From an uncultured Lachnospiraceae bacterium (lineage in GTDB: Bacteria > Bacillota > Clostridia > Lachnospirales > Lachnospiraceae): 43,628 nucleotides of DNA. Numbering within the stretch: position 1 is the stretch's first letter; the number at the start of each line of letters is the position of its first letter. The notes beneath the pieces are model-generated. The model was not told the DNA's origin and searched no databases. It was given only the letters and a program-made list of their open reading frames with translations. The DNA lies in the NCBI GenBank assembly GCA_945827805.1, contig CALZOU010000007.1, positions 1 through 43,628 of the forward strand. Reading direction: 5' to 3'. Both the position numbers and the translations under genes were made by a program. This document shows positions 19,201 to 25,386 of the stretch, one piece after another.

Positions 19201-21929
19201 CCCACCGCATCTTTAAAGCGCGCCTGAATGGTATGTTCTCCTTCTGTTGCCTCAAAGGTGATCGCCTTTTTCTCCACATATTTTTCCCATTCAGTCCATG
19301 ACTCATCGTCTACAGAGTCTACAGAAAACTGCATCTGAATATCTCCATTTTCCGAATAATCGTCTTCAACCGAAACATTCACATTGATGCTGTTGATGTT
19401 TGTAGTATTCTTTCCTTCCTTTTCTATGGTTCCTTTCGGAGCGTTCTTATCCAGAGCAAAGACCTTCGAGGTTCTGATCCCGGTGTTTCCGGCCTCGTCG
19501 CTGGCCTTAACGTGAAAATACGTATCATCCTGCAGTCTGATCTGCACACTGATATTCTCGGGATCCTCTGCCCTGGTCCATGTTTCCACAGAAGATGGAT
19601 CCGCACTTCCACTGCATCCATATTCCACGTTCAGCGCTGCTTTTGCAGTTATGGAGTCATTTACCGCTGCGTTTACAGAATAAATACTCTTTCCTTCATT
19701 TCCCGCATTACCATCGGGATCAATGATGATTTCCGGAGGTGTATTATCCAGCAGGCAGTTTCTGTATTTCACCGTCTGATTCCCCGCCGAATCGGTAGCC
19801 CGGACATACAGCCGCCATTCTCCGTCTGCATTTTCTGGAGAAGAGAGCGTCTCAGCATCTGTCGTTTTCCAGTCTGCCTCCGCCGGATCACTGTTTCCGG
19901 ACTTCCACTGGAATTCTACTTTTTCAACAGCAGTAAGGGTATCACTGCATTTTGCCTGCATAATATGACTTTTGGCATAGCCGCTGCTGCTGCAGGTAAT
20001 GGTTACCGTCGGCGGTTCACAGTCAACCAATACTTCCTGTTCGCAGGTATCGCTGTTGCCTGTCGCATCTTCTGCATAGATTTTCAGAAGATACGTGCCG
20101 CTCAATGAAGGCAGAGGAATCTCCTGTCCTTCGTCAAACTTACCGGATCCTGTCAATTGGTTGTTTTCATTAAACCACTGATATTTTCGAAGGAAAACAC
20201 CGCTGCCGCTGTCTGAAATCTGCGGGGTGACACGGACTACCTTACCGCCCATTTCTTTTGTGGAAAGGGTAATCTCCGGAGGTGTTACATCACGTCTTGC
20301 CGCGGTACTGCTGCACACAGGTACAGCGATATTTCCCACGTTATCCTGGCATACAATCCACAGGTACCAGCTGCCATCGCCGGCGGGTGCCGGTATCTGA
20401 TAACCCCCCGCTTCACCATCCATCACATCTGTAAACCGATCCGGTGCTTTCGCTGACTGCACGTCCCATGCATACTGAACAAGCTTCACACCGCTTCCGG
20501 ATATACTCTGTGTATCACTCTGTATATCGTCAGACACTGCAACTGTTACCACACTGTCTTTACCCATCCAGTTCTCGTCAAATTCCGGTATGGTCACTAC
20601 AGGAGGGCAGGTATCAATGTTTACCGCATATGTATCCATATATGTTTTATGAGAAGCCGTAAACTGAGCATATCTTGTGGACGCTGTAGCATCCTGCTTT
20701 ACACCATCCACGATCCCGTTCAGATTAAAACTTTGAATGGCCAGACCATTCACATCATCGCCTTCATTCACCGTGTAGGAAAAACTGGCCAGATCCGTCG
20801 TCGTAGCTGTGAGAATATAGGCTGCCGTTTTTCCATTGGAAAAAGTGACCGTTGGATTTCCCGTCACTTTTATGGTCTCATGAAATTTCAGGTGGAGCTT
20901 GATGGTATCGCCTGCTTTTAATACTGTATCCCGGCTGAAGCCCTCAGACGTAACACCTGTCAGTTCCGGCGGGCGATTGTCCATATAAAGGCTTCCGCCG
21001 GAAGCCAGACCGGAATTCAGATTTTTTACGCCATCTTCCGTAAGTCCGGCTGTGGTACTGTTTCCTGCATCATCCGCTATAGTAAATGCGCTGACACCTC
21101 TGAAAGCAATATTACGGTTGTCGCTGATAACCTCTCCATCTCTGGGGATCGTGTATGTATAGCTTATTGTAGAAGAAGAACCGTCTGCAGTGGACTGTAC
21201 CCCGCCTGTGCTCACGCCTGAGCTGTAAGGCTCGATCCAGGGAGCACCCTTATCTTTAGTCAGATCAACACTGGCTGTGATCCGCTCACTGAAATGCAGA
21301 GTGTATGTAACCTTTGTTCCCGCGGCATGCGGTTTATTCCAGTCTACACCGTCGTTGGTGGTTGCAGTGATATTCAATATTTTGGGCGAAACCTCATCCC
21401 GGATGATCATTGAGCAGTTTTGAATCTCCAGATCACCTTTTGTGCCAATATGGTTATAGACGTAATATTGAATCCTATATGTATTTTTCGGGATTTCTCT
21501 GTCATTAACTGACAGAATGTTCCAATGATGGGATACAGAATAGCTGTCACTCTCCGTTTTCCAGGTGCTTCCTACCTGATTCCCATTCTTATCAAAACAC
21601 TTTACTTCCAGTTTTCTGGTGTTTGTCCGGGAGCCATTGGCTCCTACCTTTACCGACGCATTTAATTTTAATTCTCCCTGATTTGCACGATTCTGAGCCG
21701 CCGCATCCAAATACACATTCTGGGTAAGATTCAACGTGTATTTTCCAGATTCATTCCAGTTTCCTCCTGTCAGACAATTCTGACCATACTTTCCCGTTGT
21801 GAACTGCACATCCGGACGATTCTGATCTGCCGCATGTACTGTTTGAGGCAGACACCACACCATCGCAAGAACCATCAACTGTACGATCAACCATGTGATT
21901 ATCATCCTTTGTTTTATCTTCTGTATCAT
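16236..21929 (-). CDS. Giant secreted Ig-like repeat protein (1897 aa)
   Basis: A signal peptide (MIQKIKQRMIITW then a long hydrophobic core, cleavage near VHAAD, residue 34) leads into a beta-sandwich domain (VQFTTGKYGQNCLTGGNW). Bacterial Ig-like modules fill the rest (about 180-1800). At least eight tandem units of roughly 80-110 residues between about 995 and 1730 share a linker such as VDWIDKTAPEF, VDWIDRNLPKL or CIDHTAPEI and a core like FKENGSFTFTFTDEAGNTGS. The last unit (DDHPAETPLSI... VDAVGNTS) resembles DUF5011-type Ig domains. No LPXTG, SLH or C-terminal membrane helix is seen. The ATG at 21929 has a GGAGAGGT site. This is the first gene of the four-gene surface operon and probably builds an elongated stalk. 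Confidence 0.87.
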   Translation of the reverse strand: MIQKIKQRMIITWLIVQLMVLAMVWCLPQTVHAADQNRPDVQFTTGKYGQNCLTGGNWNESGKYTLNLTQNVYLDAAAQNRANQGELKLNASVKVGANGSRTNTRKLEVKCFDKNGNQVGSTWKTESDSYSVSHHWNILSVNDREIPKNTYRIQYYVYNHIGTKGDLEIQNCSMIIRDEVSPKILNITATTNDGVDWNKPHAAGTKVTYTLHFSERITASVDLTKDKGAPWIEPYSSGVSTGGVQSTADGSSSTISYTYTIPRDGEVISDNRNIAFRGVSAFTIADDAGNSTTAGLTEDGVKNLNSGLASGGSLYMDNRPPELTGVTSEGFSRDTVLKAGDTIKLHLKFHETIKVTGNPTVTFSNGKTAAYILTATTTDLASFSYTVNEGDDVNGLAIQSFNLNGIVDGVKQDATASTRYAQFTASHKTYMDTYAVNIDTCPPVVTIPEFDENWMGKDSVVTVAVSDDIQSDTQSISGSGVKLVQYAWDVQSAKAPDRFTDVMDGEAGGYQIPAPAGDGSWYLWIVCQDNVGNIAVPVCSSTAARRDVTPPEITLSTKEMGGKVVRVTPQISDSGSGVFLRKYQWFNENNQLTGSGKFDEGQEIPLPSLSGTYLLKIYAEDATGNSDTCEQEVLVDCEPPTVTITCSSSGYAKSHIMQAKCSDTLTAVEKVEFQWKSGNSDPAEADWKTTDAETLSSPENADGEWRLYVRATDSAGNQTVKYRNCLLDNTPPEIIIDPDGNAGNEGKSIYSVNAAVNDSITAKAALNVEYGCSGSADPSSVETWTRAEDPENISVQIRLQDDTYFHVKASDEAGNTGIRTSKVFALDKNAPKGTIEKEGKNTTNINSINVNVSVEDDYSENGDIQMQFSVDSVDDESWTEWEKYVEKKAITFEATEGEHTIQARFKDAVGNVSEIAETTVVYDITPPVITLKYSQTERTNQNVIVTASLSDGEWITPDSHEVTASHEFTANGEYTFQAKDEAGNTCSATAKVDWIDKTAPEFTISSAQADARPHQTAEFSVQSEDKDLADCFWRVYPKDTQDPSGKEWQKMSSLKETLPTLADGSYTIEVYVEDNLGNKSGSRTLTVVLDNTPPEASVSYSPAKRTSENVTATLSLKDDSAVTVTSPKNGSFTHTFKENGSFTFTFTDEAGNTGSIEAKVDWIDRNLPKLDTEIRSASGELLSDGQWTKEPVTVILKITNAAQKYDSLTFNGKDIMGERILEAEGIELVPNEGDTYRVTTYGVLEYQITDTEINLTSSGSLLLAVDTEEPSCEDDNIQYSAKDWTNQDVTVQIQAKDDLAKTITYLKKVEDEDGNVKYEEDAVGHTFVFTENREHTFYFKDEAGNVGSKTVSVDWIDKKKPEAKAIFTTDDGKAYDPDHWTNQDVAVRLEFDSISPVTMPEKDITHLFTANGNHVFIFADAAGNQNTATVTVSRIDKVAPTGYMTASVAGWTNTDVEITLHASDDASGAEDMTHTFKENGKYTFVLKDQAGNESEYTYTMERIDRDAPEISLFYTPDNVTKTPFSVYVSASADERVSWEKGISSWKFTENGTYSFTAKDRAGNTASVTAQVDWISPDLPEVQLKYSTTERTSDDVQVELCTTDENAAIRVLNNNGSRFYTFRQNGIFTFQYTDAAGKNVDTITAEVTCIDKTGPKLTVQADRTELGSEPVKVTVSADEPVTWPNGMTVVDETSAEMVYDENITARLWAQDDLGNRGFADIVIDCIDHTAPEISMENTELCIPVGQPFDPLDGVDVRDDHPAETPLSIEGKVDTQKQGKYTLRYTAVDAVGNTSVIERTVYVYDPEQFQVQLNGQLYFDKALCIKTGQNQFGLIHQEGDVSVKMLKGKASMGDFKLKGNEIADSLLDGSYIFPETGYFTLLVQDQERNTKLVQVFAEE

Positions 21930-21964
21930 AGCACCTCTCCCTTTTATGCTGATTTTCCATGTTC

Positions 21965-21973
21965 AGTATAGCA
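21965..21973 (-). promoter_or_regulatory. Extended -10 promoter of the surface operon, no recognisable -35
   Basis: The minus strand reads TGCTATACT (21973-21965), an extended -10, about 35 bp before the ATG at 21929. The -35 position 17 bp upstream is GAAGAA, not a sigma-A hexamer, which suggests a need for an activator such as the adjacent LytTR regulator. Confidence 0.6.
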
Positions 21974-22004
21974 TCCGGAAAAGTGCTTTCTTCTTCGCCG
22001 GTGT

Positions 22005-22039
22005 GAACGGTAAATATACGGTGCGAATGGATCCTTCGC
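22005..22039. promoter_or_regulatory. Candidate operator: ACGGT repeats and GCGAA palindrome
   Basis: Between the two divergent promoters lie two ACGGT direct repeats one helical turn apart (GAACGGT at 22005-22011, ATACGGT at 22016-22022). The inverted repeat GCGAATGGATCCTTCGC (22023-22039) follows directly. On the minus strand ACCGTTCAC fits most of a LytTR half-site. Spacing differs from the usual ~21-bp LytTR period, so the identity of the binding protein is open. Confidence 0.4.
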
Positions 22040-22043
22040 ATGG

Positions 22044-22073
22044 TTGACGCTGCCCCGAAAAATCCCTTATACT
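22044..22073 (+). promoter_or_regulatory. Promoter of the AgrC/LytTR-type two-component operon
   Basis: TTGACG (22044-22049), an 18-bp spacer and TATACT (22068-22073) lie about 43 bp before the kinase start codon. Confidence 0.65.
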
Positions 22074-22116
22074 TACAGTAATTCTATTAGCGAAAGGTTA
22101 AATAGGTGCCTGCATA

Positions 22117-23382
22117 ATGATACAAATCTTATCCGCCATACATCATATGACGACCATGATGTTTGGCATATTCATCTCTGCTTTCATGCTGGGTGTGCGC
22201 CAGAATCGCAAAAATGTCCTGGTATTGTCCGGCTTTTTCTGCTGCGATGGATTGCTGTTTCTGATCATTCTTGGCCTGTCTGACCACACGATTGCCAATC
22301 AGCTGTACCCGCTGATCGTACATCTGCCGCTGATCGTATTTCTCACTCTATACTACCGTTATCCAATCCTGTCCAGCTGGTTATCCACTCTCTCCGCCTA
22401 CCTGTTCTGCCAGGTCAGCAACTGGGTAGGACTGCTTGTATTGACCATCACCGATGAAGAGTGGTGCTATTATACAGCCCGGATCATTACGACGATCATC
22501 ACCTTTATTCTGCTTTCCTGCCTGGTGTGCCGCACCACGTCGGCTGTCTTTGCCAAGGATCGGCGCAGCCTGTACATTTTTGGCTTTCTGCCCCTGGTGT
22601 ACTATGTTTTTGACTATATTTCCACCAAATTCTCCAGCCTGCTCTACTCCGGAAACAAAGCTGTGGTGGAATTCATGGGCTTCATTTTCTGTATCTCATA
22701 TGTCGTGTTTCTTCTGGTCTATTTCCGGGAATACGAGAAAAAGCAAGAGATCAGCCAGTACAATGCTCTTATGGAAATGCAGCTGTCCTCCCTCCAGAAT
22801 GAGATAGAACAGGTGCATCTCTCCGAAAAGACACTTTCCATCCTGCGGCATGATATGCGCCATCATCTGAATATCCTTCTGACCCAGCTTCAAAATGGCA
22901 ATACCGACCAGGCCATGGACTATATCCGGAGGATCAACGATGCCTATAACGAAACGATTATTACCGCTTACTGTAAAAACGATATGGTCAACTCTGTTAT
23001 TTCCATCTACCAGACTCGTTTTTCCCTGAAATCCATGCAGCTTATCTGCGATATTTCCATTGGTGAACACCTTCCCTGCTCTGAGATTGCCTTCTGCGCG
23101 ATTCTGTCCAATGCGCTGGAAAACGCGATGCATGCACTGGAAAAAAACGATCCCGCCAAAAAATGGGCAACTCTTTCTCTCTCCTGCAGAGATAAGAATC
23201 TGCTGCTCAGGCTGGAAAATCCCACCAGTGAGCCGCCCCGGTTTGTGGACGGCATCCCTGTTTCCGACAAAAACGACCACGGTATCGGTGTAAAAAGTAT
23301 TATCTATTATGTGAATCAACTCAACGGGCAGTACCATTTTTCTCTGTCCGGAAACAGTTTTGTTTTGAGGATCATTATTTAG
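22117..23382 (+). CDS. AgrC-like GHKL sensor histidine kinase
   Basis: The 421-aa protein has a polytopic N-terminal sensor of about six membrane helices (residues 8-205), a coiled-coil linker (EKKQEISQYNALMEMQLSSLQ), and a phospho-acceptor His245 in SILRHDMRHHLNIL. A GHKL ATPase domain follows with N box SNALENAMHAL (331-341) and G box DHGIGVKSI (387-395). This is the layout of AgrC and related peptide-sensing kinases, which signal to LytTR regulators. The ATG at 22117 has only a weak ribosome site. The partner regulator follows after 28 bp. No AgrB or AgrD-like gene is in the window, so the signal is unknown. It is divergent from the surface operon. Confidence 0.9.
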   Translation: MIQILSAIHHMTTMMFGIFISAFMLGVRQNRKNVLVLSGFFCCDGLLFLIILGLSDHTIANQLYPLIVHLPLIVFLTLYYRYPILSSWLSTLSAYLFCQVSNWVGLLVLTITDEEWCYYTARIITTIITFILLSCLVCRTTSAVFAKDRRSLYIFGFLPLVYYVFDYISTKFSSLLYSGNKAVVEFMGFIFCISYVVFLLVYFREYEKKQEISQYNALMEMQLSSLQNEIEQVHLSEKTLSILRHDMRHHLNILLTQLQNGNTDQAMDYIRRINDAYNETIITAYCKNDMVNSVISIYQTRFSLKSMQLICDISIGEHLPCSEIAFCAILSNALENAMHALEKNDPAKKWATLSLSCRDKNLLLRLENPTSEPPRFVDGIPVSDKNDHGIGVKSIIYYVNQLNGQYHFSLSGNSFVLRIII

Positions 23383-23410
23383 TATCGGAAATACAAAAGA
23401 GAGGCTGATT

Positions 23411-24121
23411 ATGAAAATTGCTGTATGTGATGATGAAATACAATTTGTAAATGTGACTTGTGAAATGCTGAAAGAATGGGCATATCTAAGGGAAATACCG
23501 CTTACGCTCTGCCGCTTCACCAATGGGGATGATCTGATCATGGCCCACCAGCAGCAGTGCATGGATCTGATCCTTCTGGATGTGGTCATGCCGCTTTTGA
23601 ATGGTATCGATACTGCCAGAGAGCTTCGGGCAAAGGACCGGACAGTTCCTGTGATTTTTCTTACTTCTTCCAGGGAATTTGCCGTGGAATCCTACGATGT
23701 GAACGCCTTCCATTACCTGATCAAGCCGGTTTCCAAAGACCGGCTGTTTAATGTGATGGACCGTTTCCTGGAAACCTGCAAAAAACCGGAGGAAATCTTT
23801 ATGGCACAGACCGATACAGGATTTTGCCGAATTGTTATCAGCGATGTGGATTATCTCGAAGCACAGAATAAACATGTCCATGTCTGTCTCTCCAACGGTA
23901 CCTCCGTCCAGATCCGCGAACTGTTCTCCCGCTGCGAAGAAGTATTTTCGCCGGAGCGCGGCTTCTTTAAATGCCACCGCAGCTATATCGTGCAGCTTGG
24001 CCACGTGGCCCAGTTTACCAGGACTACAGTGATCACACATCACCATGCTTCTATCCCTATTTCCAGAAACAGCTATGTGGCATTTAAGGAAGCTTATTTT
24101 AATCATATGTTTCAGAGTTGA
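23411..24121 (+). CDS. LytTR-family response regulator
   Basis: The 236-aa regulator has a receiver domain with acidic pocket CDDE (6-9), phospho-acceptor Asp57 (LILLDVVMP) and Lys106 in LIKPVS. A LytTR DNA-binding domain follows (about 135-230, including DYLEAQNKHVHV, FFKCHRSYIVQL and ISRNSY). This is the AgrA/ComE architecture. GAGAGG lies about 10 bases before the ATG. It is the obvious partner of the upstream kinase and the best candidate to control the divergent surface operon. Its stop codon lies inside a palindrome (24116-24150). Confidence 0.92.
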   Translation: MKIAVCDDEIQFVNVTCEMLKEWAYLREIPLTLCRFTNGDDLIMAHQQQCMDLILLDVVMPLLNGIDTARELRAKDRTVPVIFLTSSREFAVESYDVNAFHYLIKPVSKDRLFNVMDRFLETCKKPEEIFMAQTDTGFCRIVISDVDYLEAQNKHVHVCLSNGTSVQIRELFSRCEEVFSPERGFFKCHRSYIVQLGHVAQFTRTTVITHHHASIPISRNSYVAFKEAYFNHMFQS

Positions 24122-24150
24122 GTCAAGGGGACAGGTTCCTCGGCTCAACT
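24116..24150. repeat. Palindromic unit with AAGGGGACAGGTTCCT core
   Basis: AGTTGAG (24116-24122) pairs with CTCAACT (24144-24150) around a GGGGACAGGTTCCT core. It spans the ends of two convergent genes, covering the regulator's stop and the last codons of the transglutaminase. It may act as a shared terminator, although no T tract follows. The core resembles dispersed GGGGACRGTTC palindromes that I recall from Clostridia genomes; unverified. Confidence 0.5.
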
Positions 24151-25170
24151 CTCCGCCTCATTTGCTTCATCCATCACAATACTCTCCTGCCCGGCATCCG
24201 CATACTGCACCCGAAGCACAGCCTGCGGCCAGTTGATCTGTACAGAGGGGACTTTGTCCTTCTCAGCACCGGCTTTTCGCATCTGATCAAGAAGCTCCAC
24301 CAGAACCTCCCTCGTCAGATAACCACCCCGCCAGTGAAATGTGAGCAGTTTTCCCTTCTTTGCCGCCTGCAGTGAGCGCTTATACACATCCTCTGTCTTT
24401 GTAAAGGAGAGCTTATTATCCCTGTAATAGAAATGATCCGTATCCGTACACTGGGGAGCCGGGGTTAACAACGGCTCGTGGTCTCTGAAGATCTGCCTGT
24501 CCGGCAAATTAAAGTAATCATAGCGAAACTCAGCTGCTTCGTCTGACTTACCTCTTGTCAGTGTATTATCAAACGTGGCATCCAGATGATAATACTTTCC
24601 GTCTATGCGAACGATATTCCATGTATGACGGTATTTGATGCCTTTATCCGGATTATTGCCGCAAAGGGCGATCACGTTCCACACGCCAAGGGCATCCAGA
24701 AGGACCTTTACCGACTTGGCGATTCCTTCACATACGCCCACACCATGTCCCAGAGGCCCGATGATCTCGTGAGAATACGGCTTCTTTAATTTATCATAAT
24801 GGATATTTTCACAGATAAAGTCATGTACATACTTTTCCTTCTCCCACTCTGAAAGCTTCATGGCCGGCCGTGTCAGTTTCTCCACGCGTGCTGTCATTGC
24901 CTTCTTATGCTCCAGAATCTTATTTTTTTCAAACAGATATTCCGGGACAAAAATAAGATTCGGAGAACCCGGATAATACTTGTAAGAAAAATTCACCGCC
25001 CAGAAAATCTCCGGATGATCCAGCCGCAACTGAAAGAAGATGTTAAAAAGTTCCTCCGCTTCACAGCGGGGCAGCAAGATCTCTGGGGATAATGCCTGGA
25101 GACCTTTTAACAGATCGTGATAAACGGTCTGCTGCTGTTTGTTTAGGTGATTGTAATAATATATTTCCAT
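24145..25170 (-). CDS. Transglutaminase-like (cysteine protease fold) protein
   Basis: The 341-aa protein has a transglutaminase-like core with a complete Cys-His-Asp triad: Cys147 (GVGVCEGIAKS), His182 (KYRHTWNIV) and Asp197 (YYHLDATFDN). No signal peptide or membrane helix is seen, so it is predicted cytoplasmic. The N-terminal 100 residues are rich in aromatic and charged residues, and the C-terminal ~80 are unassigned. Bacterial members act as proteases, amidases or crosslinkers; the substrate here is unknown. The ATG at 25170 follows TTGGAG, which directly abuts the T tract of the antisense-RNA copy-2 terminator. Expression may therefore depend on readthrough of that RNA. The 3' end converges on the LytTR regulator. 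Confidence 0.85.
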   Translation of the reverse strand: MEIYYYNHLNKQQQTVYHDLLKGLQALSPEILLPRCEAEELFNIFFQLRLDHPEIFWAVNFSYKYYPGSPNLIFVPEYLFEKNKILEHKKAMTARVEKLTRPAMKLSEWEKEKYVHDFICENIHYDKLKKPYSHEIIGPLGHGVGVCEGIAKSVKVLLDALGVWNVIALCGNNPDKGIKYRHTWNIVRIDGKYYHLDATFDNTLTRGKSDEAAEFRYDYFNLPDRQIFRDHEPLLTPAPQCTDTDHFYYRDNKLSFTKTEDVYKRSLQAAKKGKLLTFHWRGGYLTREVLVELLDQMRKAGAEKDKVPSVQINWPQAVLRVQYADAGQESIVMDEANEAES

Positions 25171-25182
25171 AAATATTTCGCT

Positions 25183-25271
25183 CCAAAAAATAACCGCCCC
25201 AAACCTGGAAAGTTGAGCGGTTATTTTGTCTCACAATGATCAGGCGAACCGTCATCGGCAGCACCTTCTTT
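25183..25271 (-). ncRNA. Orphan antisense-RNA copy 2 (antitoxin-like, no toxin)
   Basis: The terminator stem (AAAATAACCGC 25187-25197 with GCGGTTATTTT 25217-25227), the ATCAGGCGAACCGTCATCGG block and the promoter are nearly identical to the antisense RNA at 6538-6628. Homology stops at the position of the toxin stop codon, and no hydrophobic ORF is present. The RNA should still be made (~88 nt) and could pair in trans with the copy-1 toxin mRNA. It also forms the leader of the transglutaminase gene. Confidence 0.7.
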
Positions 25272-25277
25272 ATGATG

Positions 25278-25306
25278 ATAATAGCACTGCTTCTACCTTA
25301 TGTCAA
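25278..25306 (-). promoter_or_regulatory. Promoter of orphan antisense RNA copy 2
   Basis: The minus strand has TTGACA (25306-25301), 17 bp and TATTAT (25283-25278). Both hexamers and the spacing are the same as at copy 1. It is probably also the promoter of the transglutaminase gene. Confidence 0.82.
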
Positions 25307-25350
25307 ATCGTATACAAAGACAGTTTTGTTTTTCTAAAGTAACTCGAAAA

Positions 25351-25376
25351 TGGCCAGGGAACAATCTCCCTGGCCA
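25351..25376 (-). terminator. Terminator of greA-lysS
   Basis: TGGCCAGGGA (25351-25360) pairs with TCCCTGGCCA (25367-25376). On the minus strand TTTT follows. It lies 10 bp after the lysS stop. Confidence 0.85.
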
Positions 25377-25386
25377 AAAACTCGCA

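Noticed and set aside
17508-19301. 597-aa plus-strand ORF opposite the 1897-aa surface gene
   Set aside because: Shadow produced by repeated Ig modules on the minus strand. Composition is Cys/Arg/Ile-rich with no family resemblance.
8079-21929. Sortase (LPXTG), SLH or choline-binding anchors in the giant surface proteins
   Set aside because: Both C-termini were read in full and end in soluble sequence (NARMVEN and VQVFAEE) without a sorting signal or membrane helix.
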